A stretch of DNA of 64,000 nt from Leucobacter musarum subsp. musarum (GCF_001273845.1 NZ_JHBW01000067.1:88871-152870); one strand, 5' to 3'; counted from the stretch's first letter, positions 17,031 to 28,314 are shown. Numbers and translations: made by a program. The notes: generated by a model not told the origin, from the letters alone.

Positions 17031-17093
17031 TCGCGGCGCGCCGCGTGCCTTCGGTGCGAATGCTCAGCCCCGCATCGACCGAGGCAGGGACGG

Positions 17094-18434
17094 TCAGTCG
17101 CGGGTGTTGCCGGTCACCACCGGATCGACGACCTGCACCTCGCCGCCGCGCAGCTTCGCGAGCCCGCGCATCACGTGGTACACGAGCACCGCGGCGATCG
17201 TGCCGAGCGCGATGCCGTTGAAGACGACCGACCCGATCTGCAGACCGAAGTCCGCGATGCCCACGATCAGCGGCACCGCCGCAGAGAACTGGTTGATCGG
17301 CTTGGAGAAGTCGACCTTGTTGTCGATCCAGATCTTCACACCGATGAGGCCGATGAGGCCGTACAACGCAACCGTGACGCCGGCGAGCACACCCGCGGGC
17401 ACCGAGAAGATGATCTCGCCGACCTTCGGGGAGAAGCTGAGCAGCACGGCGAAGATGCCGGCCACCCAGTACGCCGCCGTCGAGTAGACGCGAGTCGCGG
17501 CCATGACGCCGATGTTCTCGCCGTACGTGGTTGTGCCCGATCCGCCGCCGAAGCCGGCCAGCATCGTCGATACACCGTCGGCGAGCAGCGCCCGCCCCGT
17601 GACGGGGTCGAGGTCGCGGTTCACCATGAGCCCGACGCTCTTCACGTGGCCGACGTTCTCGGCGATGAGCACGAGCACGACCGGCAGGAACGCGGGCAGC
17701 AGCCCCCACAGCGTCGGGTCAGCGAACGGGTTGCCGACGGCGTGGAACGACGGCAAGCCGATCCACGCGGCGTCGCCCACCTTCGAGAAGTCGACCTCGC
17801 CCATGAGTGCCGCAGCGATGTAGCCGACGACCATGCCGAGCACGATCGACAGGCGGCCGACGAGCCCGCGGAACAGCACCGTGATGAGCAGCACCGCGGT
17901 GATAGTGATGAGCGCGACCCAGCCCGAGAGCTCCGTCGCATTCCAGTTGTTCTTGACCGCGGGCGCGAGGTTGAAGCCGATCAGCGCGACGATGGCGCCC
18001 ATGACGACCGGCGGCATGAGGGCGTTGATCCACCCCGTGCCGAAGCGGTTGACGATGAGGCCGACGATCGCCATGAGCACGCCGATCGCCAGGATGCCGA
18101 ACGAGGCGCGGCCGAGATCGGGGTTCTCAGGATCACCGCCCGCCGTCGCCGCCATGATCGGGGCGATAAAGGCGAACGAGGAGCCGAGATAGCTCGGCAG
18201 GCGGTTGCCCGTAATCAGCAGGAAGAGCAGCGTGCCGAGACCCGAGAAGAACAGCGTCGCGGTCGGGCTGAAGCCGGTGAGCAGCGGCACGAGGAACGTC
18301 GCACCGAACATGGCCACCACGTGCTGGGCGCCAAAGCCGATCGTGCGGAGCCAGCTGAGCCGCTCCTCAGGGAGCACGATCGCGTCGGGCGCGACGTGCG
18401 TCCCGTCTCCGTGCTGCTTCCAGGTCAATGCCAT
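17094..18434 (-). CDS. uraA: Uracil permease (NCS2 family, UraA type)
   Basis: A 446-residue nucleobase:cation symporter with about 14 membrane segments. GAQHVVAMFGATFLVPLLTG and GNRLPSYLGSSFAFI at the N-terminus, and the substrate-site loop TTTYGENIGVMAATRVYS, match uracil permeases more closely than xanthine permeases. The conserved Glu in GENIG is the key substrate-binding residue in this family. ATG 18434 is chosen because AAGGAG precedes it; an in-frame upstream extension lacks membrane character. It imports uracil across the cytoplasmic membrane. It stands alone, with its own terminator. Confidence 0.9.
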   Translation of the reverse strand: MALTWKQHGDGTHVAPDAIVLPEERLSWLRTIGFGAQHVVAMFGATFLVPLLTGFSPTATLFFSGLGTLLFLLITGNRLPSYLGSSFAFIAPIMAATAGGDPENPDLGRASFGILAIGVLMAIVGLIVNRFGTGWINALMPPVVMGAIVALIGFNLAPAVKNNWNATELSGWVALITITAVLLITVLFRGLVGRLSIVLGMVVGYIAAALMGEVDFSKVGDAAWIGLPSFHAVGNPFADPTLWGLLPAFLPVVLVLIAENVGHVKSVGLMVNRDLDPVTGRALLADGVSTMLAGFGGGSGTTTYGENIGVMAATRVYSTAAYWVAGIFAVLLSFSPKVGEIIFSVPAGVLAGVTVALYGLIGLIGVKIWIDNKVDFSKPINQFSAAVPLIVGIADFGLQIGSVVFNGIALGTIAAVLVYHVMRGLAKLRGGEVQVVDPVVTGNTRD

Positions 18435-18534
18435 CGCGGGCTCCTTCGGGGTGCCGGATCGCAAGGAGCCGTACGGCCACCCCTTCGAGCGCACAGCCAA
18501 TCTCACATCTTAGCGCTCAGCTGACGCTCAGGAA

Positions 18535-18915
18535 TCACTCCCCCGCGACGTACACCTTGCGAATGTGATCTGGCACCGTCCAGCGTGTGCGGGTGCCCGC
18601 GACCAAGCGCATCACGTCGCCGGCGGCGACCTCGACAACGCTTCCGACTTCCTCGGGCGCACCCGGCACCTCGAGCAGCTCGATGTGCGCCCCGCCGCTC
18701 AGCACGATGAAGATCTCGTCGACTTCAGTGTCGGTGACGGTGCCGTCGCGCAGCTCCCAGATGCCCAGTTCTGCACCGCCGACGGCGCCGAGCTCGGCGA
18801 TGCCCTGCACGGGAGCGCCCGACACCACGTCCGTCGGGTCGACCGCTTCGAGTTCCACCTCGACCCGCGTCCCCGGCACCGCGGCATTGCGCCCGCCGGG
18901 CAGCAGGGCGCTCAC
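18535..18915 (-). CDS. Cupin-domain protein paired with an FAD oxidase
   Basis: A 126-residue single-domain cupin. The pattern ELGIWELRDGTVTDTEVDEIFIVLSGGAHIELLE followed by AAGDVMRLVAGTRTRWTVPDHIRKVYV matches the Cupin_3/DUF861 family, whose members often bind small nitrogenous metabolites. GTG 18915 overlaps the stop of the upstream oxidoreductase gene by 4 bp, so they are co-translated. This oxidase-cupin pairing is frequent in polyamine or amino-acid catabolism. The substrate is not known. Confidence 0.82.
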   Translation of the reverse strand: MSALLPGGRNAAVPGTRVEVELEAVDPTDVVSGAPVQGIAELGAVGGAELGIWELRDGTVTDTEVDEIFIVLSGGAHIELLEVPGAPEEVGSVVEVAAGDVMRLVAGTRTRWTVPDHIRKVYVAGE

Positions 18916-20336
18916 GAGTCGAACCCGAATCCGACGGCGTCCATGGCCTTCAAGAAGAAGTTGCGCTTGCCCCCGTTGTGATCCGCGCGATCAAACGACC
19001 AGCGGAACATGTTGACCCCGATCGACGCAGCGGGCTCGGGCGGGAACGGCAGCGGCATCTGCTGCACCATCTGCAGCTGCGTGCGCTCCGTGGTGCGGCC
19101 CTCGAACCGGTCGACCATTACATCGGCTGCGAAGTGCGTCGCCCCGACCCCGAGACCGGTGAACCCCGACACGTACTGCACCCGGCCACCGTGGGCCTGC
19201 CCGAAGAACGCGCAGAACCGTGTGCTTGAGTCGATGACTCCCGCCCAACGGTGCGAGAACTTCACCCCTTCGAGCTGCGGGAACGTCGTGAAGAAGTGGC
19301 TCGCCAGCTTGCGGTGGCTCTCCATCCGATCCTCGTACTCGCGCTTGATGCGCCCGCCTGCGTGGTACACCGCGTCGTAGCCGCCCCAGAGAATGCGGTT
19401 GTCTTTCGTGAGCCGCGAGTAGTGGAACTGATTCGCGAGGTCAGACAGCCCCTCGCGTCCTTCCCACCCGATCGACGCCAGCTGCTCATCGGTCAGCGGT
19501 TCGGTCATCAGCACGTAGTCGTACACCGGGATGGTGTGAAACCGGTACCGCTTGAGCAGCGACGGGAAGACGTTGGTGCAGAGCGCGACGCGCTCAGCGG
19601 TCACCGTGCTGCCGTTCGCGACGGTGAGGCGAATCGGAGACTCGGCCGAACCCTCGAGATTCTTCACCGGCGAGCCCTCGTAGATCTCGACGCCGATCTC
19701 CGCGGCGTGCCGGGCGAGCTCGAGCGCGAGCTTCGCCGGGTGCACATTCGCATTCTCGGACGGCGAGAACTCGCCGCCGAGGAAGGTCGGCGAGGCAATG
19801 CGCGCCTGCACCGCGTCACGATCGAGCGTGACGACGTGCTCGTCTTCGCTCTCGCCCAACCAGTCGACCTGATAGGCCTCGTTCGCCACGGAGAGGGCTC
19901 CATTGCGCTCGAAATCGACGTCGAGCCCGTGCTCGCTGATGAATGCTTCGATCGCGTCAAGGTTCTCGTACCCGAGACGGCGCAGCGTGCCGGTCTCGTC
20001 AGGCCAGCGCGACTCGGCGTTCGGTTCGCCGTGCGTAATGCTCGCCTCGCAGAATCCGCCGTTGCGGCCCGACGCCGCCCAGCCCACGCGCACGGCTTCG
20101 ATGAGCACCACACGGCGCTCCGGGTGCTCGGTCTTCAGCTTGATCGCCGTCCACAACCCGGCGAACCCTCCACCGACGACCGCGTCGTCGACTCGCTGCT
20201 CCCCGCTGAGCTCGGGGTGATGCGGTGCCTGGTGCTCGACATCGTCGGTCCAAAAGCAGGAGAAACGGGTGTCGGCGAGCGACGCATCGATCACGTGCTC
20301 GTCGGGTCGATGGGTTTCGAAAATAGTGGGGTGCAT
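18912..20336 (-). CDS. FAD-dependent amine oxidoreductase (DAO family, PuuB-like)
   Basis: A 474-residue flavoprotein. The N-terminal dinucleotide-binding fold is seen as DDAVVGGGFAGLWTAIKL, followed by VVLIEAVRVGWAASGRNGG, which matches gamma-glutamylputrescine oxidases and related DAO proteins. TGLGVGATHFAADV near the C-terminus closes the FAD site. ATG 20336 is preferred over the in-frame start ~90 nt upstream because GAGGA precedes it and the upstream residues are atypical. It probably oxidises an amine or amino acid with H2O2 release. The downstream cupin gene overlaps it by 4 bp. Confidence 0.88.
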   Translation of the reverse strand: MHPTIFETHRPDEHVIDASLADTRFSCFWTDDVEHQAPHHPELSGEQRVDDAVVGGGFAGLWTAIKLKTEHPERRVVLIEAVRVGWAASGRNGGFCEASITHGEPNAESRWPDETGTLRRLGYENLDAIEAFISEHGLDVDFERNGALSVANEAYQVDWLGESEDEHVVTLDRDAVQARIASPTFLGGEFSPSENANVHPAKLALELARHAAEIGVEIYEGSPVKNLEGSAESPIRLTVANGSTVTAERVALCTNVFPSLLKRYRFHTIPVYDYVLMTEPLTDEQLASIGWEGREGLSDLANQFHYSRLTKDNRILWGGYDAVYHAGGRIKREYEDRMESHRKLASHFFTTFPQLEGVKFSHRWAGVIDSSTRFCAFFGQAHGGRVQYVSGFTGLGVGATHFAADVMVDRFEGRTTERTQLQMVQQMPLPFPPEPAASIGVNMFRWSFDRADHNGGKRNFFLKAMDAVGFGFDS

Positions 20337-20505
20337 GTCGTCCTCGTCGTCGATGTCCGATTCGATCCTTGCACATTGCTCGGATTCTGTACATGGATCC
20401 AGTCGGTCAGATGACACGAAAACACGCACTTTTCAGGCAATGTGAGCGGAATCCACCACTTCAGCCCCGATTTACGTGCGGAATCAGCACCGTCACGTGA
20501 CGCCG

Positions 20506-20742
20506 CTAGCGTTCGTCGGCAGGCGGTTTCATGATGGCGCCGGTCGCGAGCCCCATGGCCAGACCGGCGGGCAGCCACAGCCAGAACTGCGTCAGCGCGC
20601 CCAGCACCACACCCATGATTGCCCCGATGACGAGGCCGACGATGATCTGCTTGCGCCGCGCTCGGGGCGAGGGCGGCTCGGAGTCGCCCGGCGAGCGCTT
20701 GCCCGCGCCTCGAGGCGTGCGGGGCGGAGGGGTCGGGCTCAA
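20506..20742 (-). CDS. Small two-helix membrane protein
   Basis: A 78-residue protein: a proline- and arginine-rich cytoplasmic N-terminus (residues 1-32), a glycine-rich helix IIVGLVIGAIMGVVLGAL, then LWLPAGLAMGLATGAIM and a short polar tail. Two membrane segments with glycine-zipper character are evident. It overlaps the CYTH gene stop by 4 bp, so it is co-translated with it. Function is unknown. Confidence 0.72.
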   Translation of the reverse strand: MSPTPPPRTPRGAGKRSPGDSEPPSPRARRKQIIVGLVIGAIMGVVLGALTQFWLWLPAGLAMGLATGAIMKPPADER

Positions 20743-21488
20743 CGGGATGCTCCTTCTTCGGCGTCCGAGGACGATGGGATGAGTCCTGCCGCGCGCGCTG
20801 CGGCGCGGTCGGCACGGTCGAGGTCTTCGAGCGCAGCGATCTGCGACGCGTCGGCACCGTGCGCGCGAGCCATCGAGATCAGCGCTCCGGTCGCACGCGC
20901 GATCTTCGCGAGGCTGAGCGAGACTCGCGCTCCCGCGGCGAGCAGCACCGGCTCAACCGCGTCGAGCACTGCGGCGTCGGCGCCCGGAAGCACCTCCGCC
21001 TCCCACTCGCGCCACACCCGAGCGACATCGGCGACGCGATCGAGCGCTTCGACGCGATCGTCCGCCAGTTCGACGATTTCGGCCCCCGATTCATCGGAAA
21101 GCACCACGACCGCGCGTTCCGTGTTGAGCTCGGCGACCGGAACTACCGAACCTGCTGCCTCGCCGATGCGCGCCACAAGCTCCTCGCGCACCCCCGCCGG
21201 CATCTCATCGCTCAGCGGCCAGAAGAGCTCGCGCACACCATCGGAACCGCGCTGCTTGATGTGCCAGCCGGCATCCTTGCCCCCGTGCCGCACACGCATC
21301 GCCATGCCCCGGCTGGCGAGATCGCGCTCCGGAGAATCGAAGTAGATCGCCGCGAGTGCGTAGGTCACGGGCGCGGAAGCCGTCAGTCCGACTGCGGTGA
21401 AAGCCTCCGCTGCGGGCAGCGGCAGATCGGCGGCAACCTCGTACTTGCGCTCGACCTCGAGCGACTCCTGACCGGCTACGTGACTCAC
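20739..21488 (-). CDS. CYTH-domain protein (triphosphate tunnel metalloenzyme)
   Basis: A 249-residue CYTH protein. The diagnostic ExExK motif is EVERKYE near residues 11-17. It is followed by IYFDSPERDLASRGMAMRVR and GWHIKQRG, which line the triphosphate tunnel with alternating charged residues. Members hydrolyse inorganic triphosphate or thiamine triphosphate, or make cyclic AMP; inorganic triphosphatase is the likeliest. The C-terminus (~190-249) is an alanine-rich helical extension, not a recognisable CHAD domain. GTG 21488 has TAGACT 6 nt upstream, suggesting a leaderless transcript. Confidence 0.88.
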   Translation of the reverse strand: MSHVAGQESLEVERKYEVAADLPLPAAEAFTAVGLTASAPVTYALAAIYFDSPERDLASRGMAMRVRHGGKDAGWHIKQRGSDGVRELFWPLSDEMPAGVREELVARIGEAAGSVVPVAELNTERAVVVLSDESGAEIVELADDRVEALDRVADVARVWREWEAEVLPGADAAVLDAVEPVLLAAGARVSLSLAKIARATGALISMARAHGADASQIAALEDLDRADRAAARAAGLIPSSSDAEEGASR

Positions 21489-21497
21489 GCTGCCAGT

Positions 21498-22433
21498 CTA
21501 TGACCCGTCGCTGGGCGGCGGCTCCCCCGCGCTCCCCTCGGCTCGCTCGTATTCCAGGCGACGGCGTTCGGCATCCGCGCCCGCCAGCCAGACGATCCCG
21601 GCACCCGCCGCGACGACCAGCACAATGCCGCCGACCGCGATCGGCGTGAGCAGCTGGTGTAGGAAGATCGCACCGACGATCGTGCCAACAACAGGGTCGA
21701 ATGCGAAGAAGACGCCGAGCACCCTCGCGGAGGTGAGCTTGCCGGCGAGCGTATCGACGGTGAAGGCCAGTGCCGTGCCGAGCAGCGCTGACGCAACGAG
21801 CGGCAGCAGGTGCGGCGCCTGGATCAGCGGAATCGTGGGGACGGTGAACGGCAGAGTCAGGATCGCCGCGACCGCAACCGACAATGAGACTCCCGGCAGC
21901 CCGCCGCCCGACTGCCCGACGTGCGCGGCGAGCAGGGTGTACAGGCCGAAGGCGGTGCCCGCGAGCAGTCCGAACACGATGCCGAGCGGATCGAGCGGCC
22001 CGCCGAACCCCGCGACGAGCGCGACTCCGAGCAGCGCGACAACGGCGAGCAGCCCCTCGCGCAGGCGTCGCGAAGCGAGCAGCGCCACGGCGCACGGGCC
22101 GAGGAAGTCAAGCGTCGTCGCGATGCCCAGCGGCAACCGGTCGACGGCGAGGTAGAGCAGCGCATTCATCGAGGCCATCGCGATGCCGTACAGCACGATG
22201 CCCAGCCATTCGGCGCGCGTGCGGCCGCGCAGTTTCGGGCGGAAGATGATCAGGAGGAAGACCGCGGCGATCGCGAGACGCATCGAGCTCGTACCGAGCA
22301 CCCCGAGCGGCTCGAACAGGCCGACCGCGAACACGGCGGAGAGCTTCACGCCCGTCGCCCCGATCAGCACGAGGAACATCGCGCGAATGATGGCGCCCCG
22401 CGTGAAACGCTGCGCCGTCGAAGAACTGCTCAT
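21498..22433 (-). CDS. EamA-family transporter (RhtA-like exporter)
   Basis: A 311-residue membrane protein with two repeated EamA halves, about 10 helices in total. GVKLSAVFAVGLFEPLGVLGTSSMRLAIAAVFLL in the first half and LLGTALAFTVDTLAGKLTSARVLGVFFAFDPVVGTIVGAIFL in the second match the RhtA threonine/homoserine exporter group. The C-terminal ~30 residues are charged and cytoplasmic. TAAGCT (22446-22441, minus strand) is 7 nt before the ATG. The substrate is unproven; amino acids are likely. Confidence 0.86.
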   Translation of the reverse strand: MSSSSTAQRFTRGAIIRAMFLVLIGATGVKLSAVFAVGLFEPLGVLGTSSMRLAIAAVFLLIIFRPKLRGRTRAEWLGIVLYGIAMASMNALLYLAVDRLPLGIATTLDFLGPCAVALLASRRLREGLLAVVALLGVALVAGFGGPLDPLGIVFGLLAGTAFGLYTLLAAHVGQSGGGLPGVSLSVAVAAILTLPFTVPTIPLIQAPHLLPLVASALLGTALAFTVDTLAGKLTSARVLGVFFAFDPVVGTIVGAIFLHQLLTPIAVGGIVLVVAAGAGIVWLAGADAERRRLEYERAEGSAGEPPPSDGS

Positions 22434-22473
22434 CAGGCCGAGCTTAGTGGGTGAGCGGGGCTACACTGGCCCG

Positions 22474-23028
22474 GTGGTCGAAGTGACGGAGGTACGCGCG
22501 GCGGCGGAACGCGCCGAAGCGGCGGCTCGCGACGCTGCCTCTCGACTCCATGACGCCGCAATCGCGCCGGAGGAGCTGGCGGAGTACGTGCCGTCGCGTC
22601 GAGGCTTCCTGCGGATGAAGCCCCCGACTATGCGCCCCCTCGGCTCGGTCTGGCGACTCGGCGCGCTCCTGCTCGACGCGAATGGCGCACTTTTCGCACT
22701 CGGTCACGCCACCCGCGCCGCGGAGCGCGGCCGGCCGGGCTACCAGTCGGTCTCGCGCGAGGAGCGACGAGAGATCGCCGCGGCAGCGCTGCGCGGCGGC
22801 TACACGGCCGGCACCGAGGTGAACTACGACGCCGTGCCGATCCCGCTTGACCCAGCGTCACCCGAGGCGATCCTCGCCCTCGCCTCCGAGCTGCCCGTCG
22901 GGTTCGACTCCGGCGAGGTGCGCGTGCGGTGGCGGGCCGGAGCCCCGCTCTCCGGGGCGCCGACCCTCGACGCGTTTCTGACCGAGCGGGTCGACCTGCT
23001 GATCGACCCGCCCTTCGCTCCGAGCTGA
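22474..23028 (+). CDS. Conserved hypothetical protein
   Basis: A 184-residue soluble protein. The N-terminal ~35 residues form an alanine- and glutamate-rich helix; the rest has a basic patch (PSRRGFLRMKPPTMRPLGSV), a strand-like GSVWRLGALLLDANGALFALG and the pattern GGYTAGTEVNYDAVPIPLDP. GTG 22474 is chosen because TACACT (22462-22467) lies 6 nt upstream, matching the leaderless arrangement of its divergent neighbour. I recall similar hypothetical proteins in Microbacteriaceae but know no function. Confidence 0.62.
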   Translation: MVEVTEVRAAAERAEAAARDAASRLHDAAIAPEELAEYVPSRRGFLRMKPPTMRPLGSVWRLGALLLDANGALFALGHATRAAERGRPGYQSVSREERREIAAAALRGGYTAGTEVNYDAVPIPLDPASPEAILALASELPVGFDSGEVRVRWRAGAPLSGAPTLDAFLTERVDLLIDPPFAPS

Positions 23029-23034
23029 CCCCGG

Positions 23035-23961
<927 letters not shown>

Positions 23962-23978
23962 TCAAGTAGACTGGCCGC

Positions 23979-24545
23979 ATGTCCGAAACCGAAGTCCGAG
24001 AGCGCGTGGCGCGCGCAGCCGAAGGGTTGTACTACGCGAAGGGCTACGCGGCCGTCGGAATGGACGAGCTGCGCAGCGCCGCCGGGGTATCGTTGCGCAA
24101 GCTCTACACCCTGTTTCCGTCGAAGAATGCTGTGGTCGCCGAAGTGCTCGACCGAAAGCATGCGGAGTGGGAGCGCGGGCTCTCGAACCGGGTGTCGCGG
24201 GCCGCACCCGACGCGCGATCGCGCCTGCTCGCCGTGTTCGACTACCTCGATGGCTGGTTCCGCGACCCGAGCTTCCACGGCTGCGCGTTCATCAACGCGT
24301 TCGGAGAGTTGAGCGGCACCGACGCCTCGGTCGCGCAGATCGTGCACGACCATAAGGCGTCGTTCCAGACCTATATGGCCGCACTCGTCGGCGACGCCGG
24401 TGGCACCCCGATGCTCGCGGCGCAGCTCTCGATTCTCGCGGAGGGTGCGCAGAGCACCGCGGCGATCAGCGGCGACCCTGCAGCCGCACGGCAAGCGCGC
24501 GCCGCAGCCGAAGTGCTCATCGCGCATGCGCTGGGCACCGACTGA
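23979..24545 (+). CDS. TetR-family repressor of the adjacent hydrolase
   Basis: A 188-residue regulator. The N-terminal HTH is typical (RVARAAEGLYYAKGYAAVGM, then SAAGVSLRKLYTLFPSKNAV). The C-terminal ligand domain (DYLDGWFRDPSFHGCAFINAFGEL) matches the TetR_C_11 type, with a buried cysteine and histidine. TAGACT lies 6 nt before ATG, so the mRNA is probably leaderless. It is divergent from the hydrolase, with two near-identical 16-bp palindromes between the genes: autoregulation and hydrolase repression are inferred. The inducer is not known. Confidence 0.9.
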   Translation: MSETEVRERVARAAEGLYYAKGYAAVGMDELRSAAGVSLRKLYTLFPSKNAVVAEVLDRKHAEWERGLSNRVSRAAPDARSRLLAVFDYLDGWFRDPSFHGCAFINAFGELSGTDASVAQIVHDHKASFQTYMAALVGDAGGTPMLAAQLSILAEGAQSTAAISGDPAAARQARAAAEVLIAHALGTD

Positions 24546-24556
24546 CGCGTTCCGAC

Positions 24557-25546
24557 CTACTCGCAGTGGTGCGCGCGACCGTTGCGACGATACTCCGACG
24601 GGGTCAGTGCCGTGGTTTCACGGAAACCGCGATAGGCGGCATCGGTCGACCCGAAGCCGACCTGTTTCGCGATGACCTCGAATGTCTCCTCTGAACGCAA
24701 CAGCTCAGCACGGAGCGCCTCGAGACGACGGGCGCGAATCGCCTGAGTGATCGTGCGGTTCTCCGAACTGAACAGTCGATGCAGGTATCGCACACTCACA
24801 CGAAGCCGTTGCGCGATCTGCTCGACGCGCAGATCAACGGACGCGTACTCGCGCTCAATCATCGTGTAGACCCGTCGACGCATGAGCGTGTCTTCGGAGT
24901 CCGCCTCTGTCTCGCGGCCACGGGCGCGCACCAGGCCGATCGCGATGTTGATCAGCGCCTGTGACAAGAGCTCGGCATCGACGGTGTGATCATCGGGTGT
25001 CTCTTGCGACAGGCCACGCAACACGCCGATGAACGATTCGTTCAACGGCGATGAGGGGAGCACGCGCGCCCGGGTCACATCGACATCTCCCGGCGACATC
25101 TTGAGCAGCGGCACGGGCACGATGATGACGGAGAATTTCGCCGGTTCGCTGAGCGTCAAGCGGAACGGCTCAGTCATGGGCAGCACCACAAGCTCCCCGG
25201 CCTGAGCCCGGAACGATCCGTCGCGCGTCTCGAGATCGAGGTAGCCCTCGAGCACATAGTTCAACCGCACGACATCGCTGGGCTGCATCGCGATGCGACT
25301 CGGAGTCCGCTCGATGACGCACGGCGACAGGGTGAGTTCTTCGAACCCGACTTGTTCGAGAGGCACGGAGACAAGTCGGCCAGAGAAATGCGCGGGATCG
25401 AGCGCACGCCCGTTGGCGACAACGGCGAAGAGGTCCAAGCCTTCTTGACCGCTCAGTTCGTAGACGGTGCGCGTGCCGTGATCAGAGGCGTGCGTGATGC
25501 CGAGTGGTTGCAGGTCGGCTGAAACTGCTCGATTGTCGTCGGCCAT
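24557..25546 (-). CDS. AraC-family transcriptional regulator
   Basis: A 329-residue regulator. Residues ~70-190 resemble the AraC_binding_2 domain (RLNYVLEGYLDLETRDGSFRAQAGELVVLP). The C-terminus carries two HTH units (VDLRVEQIAQRLRVSVRYLHRLF and ETFEVIAKQVGFGSTDAAYRGFRE). ATG 25546 is chosen; the frame is open upstream to 25657, but that extension has no regulator-like sequence. A GGGAAG site precedes the ATG. No obvious target gene is adjacent, so its regulon is unknown; such proteins often control aromatic or nitrile catabolism. Confidence 0.86.
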   Translation of the reverse strand: MADDNRAVSADLQPLGITHASDHGTRTVYELSGQEGLDLFAVVANGRALDPAHFSGRLVSVPLEQVGFEELTLSPCVIERTPSRIAMQPSDVVRLNYVLEGYLDLETRDGSFRAQAGELVVLPMTEPFRLTLSEPAKFSVIIVPVPLLKMSPGDVDVTRARVLPSSPLNESFIGVLRGLSQETPDDHTVDAELLSQALINIAIGLVRARGRETEADSEDTLMRRRVYTMIEREYASVDLRVEQIAQRLRVSVRYLHRLFSSENRTITQAIRARRLEALRAELLRSEETFEVIAKQVGFGSTDAAYRGFRETTALTPSEYRRNGRAHHCE

Positions 25547-25687
25547 GCACTTCCCATCGCGATTCGTTGCACCGTTCGGCGCAGCCTGCGGAGAGTTCCG
25601 CGTGTCAGTAACACGCCACGGAGCCGGAATCGTGACGCGCGGATGCGTGCCCAGCACTAGCGAGACCCAACACGCGAGGAATGAGCG

Positions 25688-25760
25688 TGCCCCGGATAGG
25701 AATCGAACCTACGACACCTTCTTTAGGAGAGAAGTGCTCTATCCACTGAGCTACCGGGGC
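25688..25760 (-). tRNA. tRNA-Arg (anticodon CCT)
   Basis: The minus strand folds into a full cloverleaf of 73 nt. The acceptor stem is GCCCCGG/CCGGGGC and the D arm begins GCTCAGTGGATAGAGC. The anticodon stem CTTCT/AGAAG encloses the loop CTCCTAA, giving anticodon CCT, which reads AGG as Arg. The T arm contains GGTTCGATTCC. CCA is not encoded. Confidence 0.96.
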
Positions 25761-25891
25761 GCAGTGCACGCCGTGAAACGGCCTCTGCGAGTCTAACGCA
25801 ACGGCGGCTCGCACTCGCTTCCCGGCACGCGACGCAGATACAGCTCAGCGGGCGGAGTCGAAACCCCGCCCGCTGAGCTGTATCGAACGCT

Positions 25892-26653
25892 TTAGCCGAG
25901 TCGGATGACGATCGGAGTCGCGCTCGGCGACGCGTACGTGTTGACGACGGTCTGGTTGCCGCCCCAACCGCCGTGCACGGCCTGGCCATTGCCAATGTAG
26001 ATCGCGGTGTGGGGGGCGCCCGGCCAGATCAGAATATCGCCGGGTGCGTAGTTGCCATCGGTGACCTGGGTGCCGTAGCGCATGAAGTCGCTCACACCGT
26101 GGTCGTAGCCGCCCTGATCACGACGCGTAGTGAGGCCGATGGCTGCGAGTGAGTTCTGCACGAGGTCGGTGCAGTCCTGGTTCACGCCAACCTGCGCGAG
26201 TGCTGCAGCGACCAGCCCGGTGGCGCCTTCGCCGGCGGGAACGTCAGTGCCGGTCGAACCGTTGTTCACCGGAGTCGCGGCTCCGGTACCACCGTTGGCA
26301 GCGGAGGCTGCCTGAGCTTCAGCAGCCTTCTTCGCAGCGGCTTCCTGCTTCTTCTGCTCTTCCGCGGCCTTATCGGCAGCGATGAACTCGGCACCCTCGA
26401 CCGAACCCACGGTGGAGTCCACGAGAGTGATGTCGACGTCTGCGGCGGTCAGCGACTGCTGCAGCGAAACATCTGCATCAGGTGCGCCTTCGACGGTCGG
26501 GGTAGCTGCGTATGCAGGAATCGAGAACGTGCCGACCATGCCGAGGCTGAGCGCTGCTGCGCCGGCCATCTGGGCGATCCGCTTCGCTCGCGACGGGGTG
26601 CGCTGACCGAGTTCGCTCGGAAGCACGACGTCCGCGCTGGAGTGCTGAGTCAC
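25892..26653 (-). CDS. Secreted NlpC/P60-family cell-wall peptidase
   Basis: A 253-residue exported protein. Its signal peptide ([21 protein letters not shown]) probably ends near residue 49-50. A charged Lys/Glu/Ala coiled-coil follows at ~92-118, then a Gly/Ser/Thr linker and the C-terminal catalytic domain from ~145. Catalytic residues are Cys161 (DCTDLV), His215 (PHTAIYIG) and probably His227. Such enzymes cut peptidoglycan stem peptides outside the cell. GTG 26653 is the start. The promoter has three 11-bp-spaced repeats that could bind an OmpR-type regulator. The pattern resembles actinobacterial RipA/resuscitation-associated hydrolases. Confidence 0.88.
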   Translation of the reverse strand: MTQHSSADVVLPSELGQRTPSRAKRIAQMAGAAALSLGMVGTFSIPAYAATPTVEGAPDADVSLQQSLTAADVDITLVDSTVGSVEGAEFIAADKAAEEQKKQEAAAKKAAEAQAASAANGGTGAATPVNNGSTGTDVPAGEGATGLVAAALAQVGVNQDCTDLVQNSLAAIGLTTRRDQGGYDHGVSDFMRYGTQVTDGNYAPGDILIWPGAPHTAIYIGNGQAVHGGWGGNQTVVNTYASPSATPIVIRLG

Positions 26654-26723
26654 GTGGGTATCTGCCTTACTGTTGCCTACGGGTGTCTGCGTCAGGTGTG
26701 GGCCCTGGGGCCACGACTGTTCA

Positions 26724-26764
26724 AGGGTAACCGAACATCACGAATATGTCACGCTCGGGTCACG
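26724..26764 (-). promoter_or_regulatory. Promoter of the NlpC/P60 gene with three 11-bp-spaced TCACG repeats
   Basis: On the minus strand -35 GTGACA (26752-26747) and -10 TACCCT (26729-26724) are separated by 17 nt. On the plus strand TCACG occurs at 26738, 26749 and 26760, exactly 11 bp apart, with the middle copy inside the -35. Direct repeats at one helical turn are typical sites for OmpR-family regulators such as MtrA, which controls cell-wall hydrolases in other actinobacteria. Confidence 0.6.
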
Positions 26765-26848
26765 AAACCTTCAACCTCCGCTAAAACCTGCGGAAATTCG
26801 GACCCGCCGGTCGGCGCCGATAGTTCGACGCCGAGCGATCTCGCGCGA

Positions 26849-28303
<1,455 letters not shown>

Positions 28304-28314
28304 CTACGGGGTCT

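Noticed and set aside
26654..26730. c-di-AMP (ydaO) riboswitch before the NlpC/P60 gene
   Set aside because: Such riboswitches often precede these genes in actinobacteria, but the leader here is only about 70 nt and lacks the conserved ydaO core.
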